Assembly (NCBI RefSeq): GCF_008065375.1
Contig: NZ_VJYI01000002.1
Coordinates: forward strand, 558,001 to 622,000
Length of the DNA stretch: 64,000 nucleotides
Source: Nonomuraea sp. SYSU D8015
GTDB lineage: Bacteria > Actinomycetota > Actinomycetes > Streptosporangiales > Streptosporangiaceae
Direction of reading: 5' to 3'
Position 1 is the first letter of the stretch. Every line of letters begins with the position of its first letter. Positions 1 to 7,212 of the stretch are shown here, piece by piece. A model generated the notes under the pieces. That model was given only the letters and a program-made list of their open reading frames with translations, had not been told where the DNA came from and did not search any database. The position numbers and the translations under genes are program-made.

Positions 1-638
1 GGCGCCGTCGGATCCGGCTCGATCTTCTCCCGCAGCCGCCGCACGTGCACCGTCACCGTGGAGGAGTCGCCGAACGACCACCCCCACACCTGGTTCAGCA
101 GCGCCGACCGGCTGAACGCCTGGCGCGGGTTCCGCATCAGGTACGCCAGCAGGTCGAACTCCCGCGCCGTCAGCATCACCTCGTCCCCGCGCAGCCGCAC
201 CTCATGAGCCCCCACGTCCACCATCAGCTCCCCGTCGCGCAGCACGCCGGTGCCGCCGGTGACGGAGGCGCCCCTGGCCCGCCGCAGTACGGACTGCACG
301 CGCAGCGCCAGCTCGCGCGGGCTGAACGGCTTGGTCACGTAGTCGTCGGCACCCGTCTCCAGGCCGACCACCCGGTCGATCTCCTCGCCGAGCGCGGTCA
401 GCATGATCACCGGCACCGGCCAGCGCTCCCTGAGCTTCCTGCACACCTGCAGCCCGTCGACCTTGGGCAACATCAGGTCGAGCACCATGAGGTCCGGCGG
501 TCGCGCCAGCGCCCGGCGCAGCGCCTCGGCGCCGTCGCCGACGCATTCGACCTCGTGCCCGTCGCGCTCCAGATAGCGGGCGACGACCTCGGAGACTGTC
601 GGGTCGTCATCGACCACCAGGATGCGCGTGTTCACCAT
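1..638 (-). CDS. OmpR/PhoB-family response regulator (3' end cut by window edge)
   Basis: Transcriptional response regulator of a two-component system. Translating the minus strand from an ATG at 638 (ATG-GTG in tandem, GTG at 635 is the alternative start) gives a receiver domain with the acidic pair at residues 10-12, phosphoacceptor Asp54 in VLDLMLP, the T in MLTALG and the conserved Lys in VTKPFS. It is followed by a winged-helix domain (LTAREFDLLAYLMRNP, then VTVHVRRLREKIEPDP). About 212 residues are visible and the family is usually 220-240, so only the last few residues are missing. No cognate kinase lies next to it on the visible side; the kinase probably lies beyond position 1. Confidence 0.93.
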   Translation of the reverse strand, partial: MVNTRILVVDDDPTVSEVVARYLERDGHEVECVGDGAEALRRALARPPDLMVLDLMLPKVDGLQVCRKLRERWPVPVIMLTALGEEIDRVVGLETGADDYVTKPFSPRELALRVQSVLRRARGASVTGGTGVLRDGELMVDVGAHEVRLRGDEVMLTAREFDLLAYLMRNPRQAFSRSALLNQVWGWSFGDSSTVTVHVRRLREKIEPDPTA

Positions 639-729
639 TTCACGGTACGGCCGGACGTGGCCGAAGTGAGATGGACGTCATCGGTTCGTAAGCCTCGCGG
701 ATCATGCCGGGAGGACGTACGGTGGCTGC

Positions 730-903
730 ATGGGTAGAGTCGTGATGCTCGTCATAGGGACCTTGCTGGGTCTCTTCGTGGTTTTCAACTTCCTGCTGCC
801 GCTGCTGGCAGGGTTGCTCAAGATCGCTCTGATCATCGGTGTGGTCGCTCTGCTCGTCTTCATCGCGGTCACCGTCGTGGGCAAGTCCTCTCGATCACAT
901 TGA
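730..903 (+). CDS. small hydrophobic membrane protein, 57 aa
   Basis: A 57-residue protein starting at the ATG at 730 and almost wholly hydrophobic: residues 5-25 and 27-50 form two membrane spans (MLVIGTLLGLFVVF; IALIIGVVALLVF), ending in a short polar tail GKSSRS. Its TGA overlaps the TTG start of the next small membrane gene (TTGA at 900-903), which suggests coupled translation. It heads a run of membrane genes leading to the YidC-like insertase. No catalytic motif is visible and the function is unknown. Confidence 0.7.
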   Translation: MGRVVMLVIGTLLGLFVVFNFLLPLLAGLLKIALIIGVVALLVFIAVTVVGKSSRSH

Positions 904-1100
904 CGCTTTTCCTGCTCGATCCGTGGCTGGCCGGGATCACCATGGTGGCGATCCTGCTGCTGGCCACGTGGGCGGCCACGCTGCTGCCCGTCCTCAGCGG
1001 GGAGCCGGTCGGCTTTCCGCTGATTTACGCGCGCCGTACGGCGTTCCAGCGCCAGCGCGATCCTGACGCGGCCGGACGTCCGCGTCCACGAGCCCCTTAG
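900..1100 (+). CDS. small membrane protein, DUF6412-like
   Basis: A 66-residue protein with one strong hydrophobic segment (residues 8-32) and a polar C-terminus ending RDPDAAGRPRPRAP, a tail I associate from memory with DUF6412 proteins encoded beside yidC in actinomycetes. The TTG start at 900 overlaps the stop of the preceding gene. An in-frame ATG at 940 would give a shorter form. It is followed by a hairpin and then the YidC-like gene. The family name is recalled rather than searched. Confidence 0.55.
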   Translation: MTLFLLDPWLAGITMVAILLLATWAATLLPVLSGEPVGFPLIYARRTAFQRQRDPDAAGRPRPRAP

Positions 1101-1104
1101 GCAC

Positions 1105-1135
1105 GCCCCGCTTCCCGAAGTTCCCGAAGCGGGGC
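1105..1135 (+). terminator. hairpin between small membrane genes and yidC-like gene
   Basis: GCCCCGCTTC at 1105-1114 pairs perfectly with GAAGCGGGGC at 1126-1135 around an 11-nt loop. There is no T-run, as is common in actinomycetes. It could terminate or attenuate transcription between the DUF6412-like gene and yidC. Confidence 0.6.
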
Positions 1136-1185
1136 TCGCCCGACGTGTGAGCCCTGATCCTCCTCCTTGATCGCTGGAAGGGCTC

Positions 1186-1827
1186 ATGATCGATTCTCTT
1201 GTCACGTTCGTCATCGGCATGTCCGGGGGCAGTGCCGCCCTCGCGATCGTGTTGTTCACGGTGGCGGTGCGGCTTTTGCTGCTGCCGCTCAACGTCCGCC
1301 AGGCCCGTACGGTGAAGATCCGCGAGAGGCTCGCGCCCAAGCTCCGCGAGTTGCGCAAGCGCCATGCGCGCAATCCGGAGCGGCTGGCCAGGGAGACGAG
1401 CGCGTTGTTCGCCAAGGAGGGCAGCTCACCCTTCGCCGGGATCCTCCCGATGCTGGCGCAACTGCCGTTCATGTGGCTGATGTACCGGATGGCCACGCAT
1501 CCGACCGCACTGGCCGGTCATGACCTGTTCGGGGCGCCTTTGGGGCAACAAGTCGCTGGAATCGTTGCCAATTACGGTCTTATAAGCGGACCAGTTTTGG
1601 TCTTCGTTCTGGTCATCCTCCTGGTCACAGCGGTGGCATGGCTGTCCGCAAAGCAAATCAAGGTGACCGAAGAGCAGCCGGAGCTCATGAGGAAGATCGT
1701 GAAGCTGCTGCCGTACGGCTCCGTGCTGGCCACGCTCGTGCTGCCGCTGGCGGCGGGCCTCTACCTGCTGGTGTCGACGGCGTGGGCGACCGGCGAGCGC
1801 GCCGTGCTGGCTAGCCGGCCTCTTTGA
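1186..1827 (+). CDS. yidC: YidC/Oxa1-family membrane protein insertase (short paralogue)
   Basis: 213-residue polytopic protein with the YidC/Oxa1 core: a first membrane span at 17-36 (AALAIVLFTVAVRLLLLPL) carrying the conserved Arg in the groove helix, a basic cytosolic hairpin (residues 40-80, RQARTVKIRERLAPKLREL), then FAGILPMLAQLPFMWLMYRM and two or three C-terminal spans. It inserts proteins into the cytoplasmic membrane. It is shorter than the main actinobacterial YidC (over 300 aa) and lacks the Lys-rich tail, so it is probably the second paralogue. The ATG at 1186 follows GGAAGGG at good spacing. Its 3' end overlaps the convergent HATPase gene by 17 nt. Confidence 0.88.
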   Translation: MIDSLVTFVIGMSGGSAALAIVLFTVAVRLLLLPLNVRQARTVKIRERLAPKLRELRKRHARNPERLARETSALFAKEGSSPFAGILPMLAQLPFMWLMYRMATHPTALAGHDLFGAPLGQQVAGIVANYGLISGPVLVFVLVILLVTAVAWLSAKQIKVTEEQPELMRKIVKLLPYGSVLATLVLPLAAGLYLLVSTAWATGERAVLASRPL

Positions 1828-2248
1828 GGGTCGCGACCTGCCCGTTCATCGACGCTTTGGGGGCGGGCAGGATGGCCCACACCGTGGTCGTGTCCCCGTC
1901 GTGGCGTACTCCCCAGCTCTCCGCCACGTATTCCACGATGCCGAGCCCCCGGCCCCCGAGGGAGGACAGGGTCGGGCGGCCCGCTCGCGGCTCCGTGGCC
2001 GCGCCCCCGTCGCTCACCGCCACTTCGATGTGATCGTCACTTCGCAGCCAGGCCACCCGCACCATGCCGGACGGAAGCGGATGCGCGTGCCGCAGCGCGT
2101 TGCTCAGCAGCTCGCTCACCACCAGCACGGCATCGTCGATCGCTGCGGAAAAGACACCGCTTTCCTGCAGGTCAGTGCTCAGACGCTGGCGGGCGACGGC
2201 GACGCTGGACGGCGCGTACGGCAGCAGCACCACGCTTGACACACCCAC
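1811..2248 (-). CDS. ATP-binding protein, anti-sigma-factor kinase-like HATPase
   Basis: 145-residue stand-alone GHKL ATPase (RsbW/SpoIIAB-like, HATPase_c_2). Visible boxes: N box VVSELLSNALRHA at about residues 43-55, then VSDGG at about 78 and the G-rich lid LGGRGLGIVEYVAESWG at about 96-112. Actinomycetes carry many of these; they either phosphorylate anti-sigma antagonists or bind sigma factors. No partner STAS or sigma gene lies beside it, so the partner is unknown. It is convergent with yidC and overlaps it by 17 nt. Confidence 0.85.
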   Translation of the reverse strand: MGVSSVVLLPYAPSSVAVARQRLSTDLQESGVFSAAIDDAVLVVSELLSNALRHAHPLPSGMVRVAWLRSDDHIEVAVSDGGAATEPRAGRPTLSSLGGRGLGIVEYVAESWGVRHDGDTTTVWAILPAPKASMNGQVATLKEAG

Positions 2249-2384
2249 CTCCCCGTTCCCTGTGCCCCCCGCGGGAACACTCCCCGGTACGACCGAAATG
2301 CCCCGCTACTCGGTCCCAGAAACCGCATCTCGATCACAGCTTGTACACATTGGACGATAGATCAGCGCAACCGTGACCACCTCG

Positions 2385-4316
2385 TTACCGCATCGGTGTG
2401 TCGGATCCGATAGTGGAAGCACGCCTCAGGACCAGCCGCATCCTGGTGCCTCCTTCCGGCCTCGGATGAGCGCTCACGTCTCCCCCCTGTGCTCTTGCGA
2501 GGCTGCGGACGATGTAGAGACCCAGCCCTACTCCACCAAACCTCCTCCGGTCGCCGCTGTCCACCTGGACGAACCTCTCAAAGATTCGCTCCCGGTCAGG
2601 AGGGGCGATTCCGACGCCCTCGTCGTCCACCACCACGACGACGTTGCCGTCCTCCGGCCAGGCCTCGACGCTGATGAGCCCGCCCTTCGGCGAGTACTTG
2701 AAGGCGTTCTCCAGCAGCTGCCCCAGGACGATGTCCGTGGCGAGCGCGTCGCCCATCACAGGCGGCAGACCGTCCTCGATAACGACCTCCACCCGGTGCT
2801 TGTCGGACAGCACGGGCAGCCCGAGCGTGGCCGCGTGGATGCGCTCGGCCAGATCGAACGCCTCGATCCGCACCTTGAGCTCGTCCGCCCCCGCCCGGGC
2901 GCCGAGCAGCAGGTGATCCATGAGCTGCCCCAGCGACCTGGCGCGCTCGGCGATGGTGTGGACGGCGGAGCGGCGCTCGGGGTCGCTCATCTTGTCCCAG
3001 CGTGAGTCCAGCGTGCTGGCGAACCCCCGCACGATCGTGATCGGCGTGCGCAGCTCGTGGCTGGTCGTGGCCAGGAACAGATCCTTGGCCTCCTCCAGCT
3101 CCTTGGCCGTGGTCACGTCGCGGAAGTCCACCACCACCTCGCCGGTCTCCTCGATCTGCGCGCTCACCACGTCCAGCCAGCGCCCGCTCTCCATCTGGAA
3201 GGTGAGCTTCTCCCCCGGCTTGGGCAGCGGGAACGGCGGCGGCCCGCCGACCACGGCCGCGGCGGGGAAGGCGGTGATCTCGGCGGCGGCGGGGTTCCAC
3301 CGCACGACCCGGCCTGCCTCGTCGAGCACGGCGATCCCGTCGGCGCTGGCGTCGAACACGGCCTGCTCGTGCGCCCGCTGCCGCACCGCCTCCTGGTAGG
3401 CCACCGCGTTGCCGACGGCGATGCCGGCGTGCCCGGCCAGCAGCTCCAGCAGCTCCAGCTCCAGGTGCCCGGGCGAGCGCCGGGCGAACAACGCGTACAG
3501 GGCGCCGTACGGCCGCCCGCCGACGGCGGCCAGTCCCAGCGCGATCGTGTGCAGGCCGTCCAGCCGCGCCCACACGAGGTCGTCCAGCCCGCTGGATGCG
3601 AGCAGCACGGTCTTGCCGGTGCGTAACAGCCGGTCCACGAGGCTCGTCCGCAGGTCGGTGGTGGTGTCCCGGATGCCGTCCGGCAGCTGGTACGTGCTCA
3701 CCAGCCGCAGCCGGTCACCCTCGATCAGCACGAACCCGCCGGCGTCCGCCCCCGTCAGCTCGGTGAGGCTGGCGGAGATCCGGTCGAGCACGGCCGACAG
3801 CTCCAAATCGGAGTTGATGTCGCCGACCACGTCGGTCAGCCTGCGCACGAGCCTGGCCCGGCGCGCCATGCGGTTCTTCGCGACCTCGTCGGTCCTGGCC
3901 AGGTGGTGGACGCAGACGTAGCCGGCCACGGCGCTGCCCAGCCGCAGCGCGCTGATGTCGACCCGCACGTCGAGGACGCTGCCGTCCCTGTGCAGACGCT
4001 TGGTGCGCAGCGACACCTGGCCGCCGGTGCGTACGCGCTCGAGCACGGCGTTGTGCTCGGCGGCCAGTTCCGCCGGCACGATCGGCGCCCGGCGCCCGAG
4101 CATCTCCTCGGCCGTCCACCCGAACAGCCGCTCGGCGGCGTCGTTCCAGACCAGCACGGTCAGGTCCCTGTCGACCGCCACGACGGCGTTGGGCGAGCTG
4201 GCGAGCACTGCGCGTGCGAGCTCGTCGTCACTACCGGCCCATTCGTCCCCCACTCCTCCATAGTGCCCGTGGCGCGGCGCGTCCGCCGGGCGATCCGTCC
4301 GATACGCTGCGGTCAC
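2385..4316 (-). CDS. soluble PAS-GAF-PAS sensor histidine kinase
   Basis: 643-residue cytosolic sensor kinase with no membrane segment. Order: PAS (about 32-140, AVDRDLTVLVWNDAAERLFGW), GAF (about 165-305), a second PAS (about 315-400, GIAVLDEAGRVVRWNPAAAE), HisKA with phosphoacceptor His420 in ATTSHELRTP, then HATPase_c with N box LLENAFKYSPKGG, G1 DDEGVGIAPPDRERIFERF and G2 GGVGLGLYIV. The GTG at 4316 gives the longest form; GTG at 4256 is possible but sits directly on GGAGGA with no spacing. No response regulator is adjacent (orphan kinase). It is divergent from ogt with only 26 nt between starts, so the two promoters must overlap. Confidence 0.92.
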   Translation of the reverse strand: MTAAYRTDRPADAPRHGHYGGVGDEWAGSDDELARAVLASSPNAVVAVDRDLTVLVWNDAAERLFGWTAEEMLGRRAPIVPAELAAEHNAVLERVRTGGQVSLRTKRLHRDGSVLDVRVDISALRLGSAVAGYVCVHHLARTDEVAKNRMARRARLVRRLTDVVGDINSDLELSAVLDRISASLTELTGADAGGFVLIEGDRLRLVSTYQLPDGIRDTTTDLRTSLVDRLLRTGKTVLLASSGLDDLVWARLDGLHTIALGLAAVGGRPYGALYALFARRSPGHLELELLELLAGHAGIAVGNAVAYQEAVRQRAHEQAVFDASADGIAVLDEAGRVVRWNPAAAEITAFPAAAVVGGPPPFPLPKPGEKLTFQMESGRWLDVVSAQIEETGEVVVDFRDVTTAKELEEAKDLFLATTSHELRTPITIVRGFASTLDSRWDKMSDPERRSAVHTIAERARSLGQLMDHLLLGARAGADELKVRIEAFDLAERIHAATLGLPVLSDKHRVEVVIEDGLPPVMGDALATDIVLGQLLENAFKYSPKGGLISVEAWPEDGNVVVVVDDEGVGIAPPDRERIFERFVQVDSGDRRRFGGVGLGLYIVRSLARAQGGDVSAHPRPEGGTRMRLVLRRASTIGSDTPMR

Positions 4317-4342
4317 GGCGATTTCTCGAGGGGTTGGGGCAC

Positions 4343-4918
4343 ATGACGAGCGGCGATCTGGATGCCCTGCTACGCGTGACCTCCAACACCTACCGGGGGG
4401 AGACGCCGCCGGACATCGCGTTCGGCACCTACGACGGCGCGGTGGGGCGGCTGGTGCTGGCCGTGACCGGCAAGGGCATCGCCGCCTGCTCCTTCGAGCC
4501 GGAGAACGACGTCTTCGAGCTCGTCTCGCGGCATGTGGGCACGTTCATCGGCCCCGATGCGCGCCGGCTCGACCCGGTGCGCAGGGAGCTGGACGCCTAC
4601 TTCTCCGGCCGCCTGCGGACGTTCGCCACGCCCGTCAACCTGACGCTGGCCACGCCCTTCGCCCGTACGGTGCTGCAGAAGACGATGGCGGTCCCGTACG
4701 GCACGACCACGACGCTGGAGGAGATCGGCGCGAGCATCGGCCGGCCCCGCGCGCTGCGGGCGATCGGCAACGCGCTGGCCTCCAACCCCGTCTGCGTGAT
4801 CGTGCCGTGCCACCGGGTGGTGCGCGAGGACGGCGCGCTCGGCGACTACGCGGGCGGCGCGGCCGCCAAGCAGCACCTGCTCAACGTCGAGCGGCGCGCC
4901 GCAGCAGCAGGCCGATGA
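4343..4918 (+). CDS. ogt: methylated-DNA--protein-cysteine methyltransferase
   Basis: 191-residue suicide alkyltransferase that removes methyl/alkyl groups from O6-alkylguanine in DNA onto its own cysteine. The active-site PCHRVV lies in the C-terminal third (VCVIVPCHRVVREDGALGDYAGG), preceded by the winged-helix Arg-finger region TTTLEEIGASIGRPRALRAIGNALASNP, written here only as hallmark segments (TLEEIGA, ALRAIGNAL). The ATG at 4343 follows GAGGGGTTGGGG. Its 3' end overlaps the convergent permease gene by 38 nt. Single-domain Ogt type, without the Ada N-terminal methyl-phosphotriester domain. Confidence 0.93.
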   Translation: MTSGDLDALLRVTSNTYRGETPPDIAFGTYDGAVGRLVLAVTGKGIAACSFEPENDVFELVSRHVGTFIGPDARRLDPVRRELDAYFSGRLRTFATPVNLTLATPFARTVLQKTMAVPYGTTTTLEEIGASIGRPRALRAIGNALASNPVCVIVPCHRVVREDGALGDYAGGAAAKQHLLNVERRAAAAGR

Positions 4919-6215
4919 GCAGCGTCACCAGGCCGGCCACCAAGGCCCCGCCGAGTGCGCCGTTCATCCACGGCTCCCGGGTGAAGCCGATGGCCTCGCG
5001 CGCCTGGATCCAGAACTGGCCCCACGCGTTCTCGGGGGATGTCGAGGCGGTCAGCCAGTAGGCGACGAAGCCGAGCGCCCACGGCACCAGCATCGGCCAG
5101 CGCGCGGGCGCGTCCTCGGCGGTGTTCCAGCGGTCGGAGCGGGCGAAGACGAAGTAGTCCACGGCGAGCACCGTGAACATCGGCACGAACACCGCGCCGA
5201 TCACGCCCAGGAACGTCCCGTACGAGTTGACGTCCACGACCAGCGCGATCGCGATGGTGAACACGCCGATGGCGGTGGAGAAGACCCGCCGGTCCACGCG
5301 CGGCATCAGGTTCTGCAGCGACATGGTGGTCGAGTAGACGTTGGCGAAGGACTGGTCGGTCTCGCGCAGCACCAGGATCGCGAAGAACAGCGCGCCGAGC
5401 GGCGCCGCCACGAACGGGGCGAACACCGCCGTGGGGTCGGCCTCCACCGCGGCCGCCCCGGCGATGGCCACCGCGTACACGCCCAGGCCCAGGCAGGCGA
5501 CCTGGGCCAGCGTGTAGCCGCCCACCACGCCGGCGAAGGCGGCCCTGCTGGACCTGGAGTGCCGGGCGAAGTCGGCGGCCATCGGCACCCACGACACCGA
5601 CAGCGCGATCACGTAGTCCACGGCGGCGGGGAAGGCGGTCCAGGACCCGCCGGTGTGCGCGGGGGCCTCCGACACCAGGAACCAGGTGAACCAGATCATG
5701 GACACGATCACCGCGATGGTGACGTACCGCCTGATCAGGCGGACCGCGCCGAGCGGCCAGATCGTCAGCGCCGTGGTGAGCACGCCGGCCGCGATCACCC
5801 ACACCGGGTACGGCACGCCGCCGAAGATCGCGGAGGCGGCCTTGGCGATCACCCAGAGCTCGAAGGCGCCCCAGCCGATCATCTGGACGATGTTCAGCAC
5901 CGTGGGCACGTACGACGCCCTGGCGCCGAACAGCCCGCGGAGCAGCACCATCGAGGGCTGTCCCGTCTGGGTGCCGGGAATGGCGGACAGGCCCACCATG
6001 GACGTGCCGATCAGGCTCCCGACCACGGTGGCGGTGAGCGCGGCGACGAGGCTGAGCGGCGCGTTGCCGAGGGGGTTGAGCAGCCAGATGGCCCCGGAGA
6101 AGCCCAGGAGGCTGACGCCCAGATTGGCCCAGAGGGCCCCTTGATCGAGGACGCCCAGCGTCTTCGGCGGCGTTCCTTCGAGGGTCAGCGGAACTTCGTC
6201 GACGACATGCGTCAT
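4881..6215 (-). CDS. cytX: NCS1-family purine/cytosine/thiamine-precursor permease, CytX-like
   Basis: 444-residue transporter with about 12 hydrophobic segments of the nucleobase:cation symporter-1 family; hallmark NCS1 segments are visible near the N-terminus (LGVSLLGFSGAIWLLNPLG; GLSAIPGTQTGQP; MIGWGAFELWVIAKA). A TPP riboswitch directly precedes the ATG at 6215, which is the signature of the CytX group that imports the thiamine pyrimidine precursor hydroxymethylpyrimidine. The start follows GGGAG at 7 nt, and that GGGAG is also the end of the riboswitch. Substrate is inferred from the riboswitch; the transport family is seen in the protein. Overlaps ogt 3' end. Confidence 0.9.
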   Translation of the reverse strand: MTHVVDEVPLTLEGTPPKTLGVLDQGALWANLGVSLLGFSGAIWLLNPLGNAPLSLVAALTATVVGSLIGTSMVGLSAIPGTQTGQPSMVLLRGLFGARASYVPTVLNIVQMIGWGAFELWVIAKAASAIFGGVPYPVWVIAAGVLTTALTIWPLGAVRLIRRYVTIAVIVSMIWFTWFLVSEAPAHTGGSWTAFPAAVDYVIALSVSWVPMAADFARHSRSSRAAFAGVVGGYTLAQVACLGLGVYAVAIAGAAAVEADPTAVFAPFVAAPLGALFFAILVLRETDQSFANVYSTTMSLQNLMPRVDRRVFSTAIGVFTIAIALVVDVNSYGTFLGVIGAVFVPMFTVLAVDYFVFARSDRWNTAEDAPARWPMLVPWALGFVAYWLTASTSPENAWGQFWIQAREAIGFTREPWMNGALGGALVAGLVTLLIGLLLRRAARR

Positions 6216-6219
6216 CGCA

Positions 6220-6310
6220 CACTCCCTACGCCGGCATTACCCGGACAGGTTCAGGCGGTCGGCAGCGGATGGATAGCTGCCCTCTCAGCCCGGCACCCCG
6301 AGCTCCCGCG
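6220..6310 (-). promoter_or_regulatory. TPP riboswitch (THI box) controlling cytX
   Basis: Read on the minus strand the leader contains GGGGTGCCGGGCTGAGAG, then CTGAACCTG, then GGGTAATGCCGGCGTAGGGA, the conserved segments of the thiamin pyrophosphate aptamer in correct order. The last segment GGGAG lies about 7 nt from the cytX ATG, so the 3' strand of the P1 helix doubles as the ribosome binding site. The likely mechanism is block of translation initiation when TPP is bound, as is usual in high-GC actinobacteria; that part is inference. Confidence 0.93.
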
Positions 6311-6378
6311 ACGATCTGTAGTTTGCGCCCTCATGATGCCTCAATGACCGTCAAATGGCCATAGTGGGCGAATTACAG

Positions 6379-6702
6379 TCAGGCGACGAACGGCTGCTGT
6401 CCCGTCTCGCTGACCATCGGGCGGCGCGCGGCCTCCCACGACTGCATGCCGCCGCCGACGTTGACCGCGTCGCGCCCGAGGTGGTTGAGCCAGGCCGCGA
6501 CCTGCAGCGACCGCCCGCCCACCCGGCAGACGACGTAGACCGTGCGGTCACCGGGCACCTCCTCGACCCGCTCCTGGATCTGGGTCATGGGGATGTGCAC
6601 GGCGTCGGGCGCGTGGCCGGCGACCCACTCGTCCGCCTCGCGGACGTCGAGCAGGTAGGCATCGTCGGGAACGGCACTGGCCTCGATCTCAGGAACGGTC
6701 AT
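6379..6702 (-). CDS. rhodanese-like domain protein
   Basis: 107-residue single-domain rhodanese (sulfurtransferase fold). Visible are LLDVREADEWVAGHAPDAVHIP and the active-site loop CRVGGRS with the persulfide-forming Cys at about residue 59, followed by GGMQSWEA. It is the downstream gene of an operon with the HxlR regulator, overlapping it by 4 nt (ATGA at 6699-6702). It probably transfers sulfur or detoxifies reactive sulfur under HxlR control; substrate unknown. Confidence 0.88.
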   Translation of the reverse strand: MTVPEIEASAVPDDAYLLDVREADEWVAGHAPDAVHIPMTQIQERVEEVPGDRTVYVVCRVGGRSLQVAAWLNHLGRDAVNVGGGMQSWEAARRPMVSETGQQPFVA

Positions 6703-7136
6703 GCCTCCATTGTCTCGCGCCTCTCGTCGTAGGCAGCACGCGCCGCGGCGATCTCCTCCTGGTGCTCCTCGGTCCAGGTGACCAGGGCCTTGATGGTCTG
6801 GTGGAGGGTACGGCCGAGCGGCGTCAGCGCGTAGTCGACCCTGGGCGGCACGACGGGGTGGACCGTACGGGACACCAGGCCGTCACGCTCCAGGTGGCGC
6901 AGGGTCACGCTGAGCATGCGCTGGCTGACGCCGTCGATCTCGCGACGCAGCTGGCTGAAGCGCAGGCTCTGGCAGTCGAGCAACGCGATGACCAGCAGCG
7001 ACCACTTGTCCGCGATGCGGTCGAGTATCTGCCGGACCTCGCAGTCCTCCCGCGTGTCCCACTGACGCACGTCGTAGTCGTCGTCTTCCACGGTTCTCTC
7101 GCAGTAACTGAGTGCCCGCAAAGTGCCGTCTTCCAT
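6699..7136 (-). CDS. HxlR-family winged-helix transcriptional regulator
   Basis: 145-residue DNA-binding protein of the HxlR family: ILDRIADKWSLLVIALL (the conserved 'W-x-x-x-I' helix), FSQLRREIDGVSQRMLSVTLR (recognition helix region) and LERDGLVSRTVHPVVPPRVDYALT (wing). An early Cys (EDCEVRQILDRI) is typical of redox or aldehyde sensors in this family. The ATG at 7136 has no clear ribosome site; a GTG at 7091 preceded by GAGAGAACC may be the true start (130 aa). It lies in front of the rhodanese gene and divergent from an MFS exporter, a usual arrangement for an HxlR regulator and its targets. Confidence 0.87.
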   Translation of the reverse strand: MEDGTLRALSYCERTVEDDDYDVRQWDTREDCEVRQILDRIADKWSLLVIALLDCQSLRFSQLRREIDGVSQRMLSVTLRHLERDGLVSRTVHPVVPPRVDYALTPLGRTLHQTIKALVTWTEEHQEEIAAARAAYDERRETMEA

Positions 7137-7165
7137 GACATTTCATGCTGGCCCAGGATGGTGAC

Positions 7166-7201
7166 GGTTACAAGAGATAACCGACATCCCAATTCGTAAC
7201 C
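7166..7201. promoter_or_regulatory. candidate HxlR operator in divergent promoter region
   Basis: In the 76-nt space between the HxlR gene and the MFS gene, GGTTA (7166-7170) and TAACC (7178-7182) form an inverted repeat with a 7-nt spacer, and a third half-site GTAACC follows at 7196-7201. Position and symmetry suit the operator of the divergent HxlR regulator. No consensus was tested. Confidence 0.4.
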
Positions 7202-7212
7202 GGGGGTTTCCC

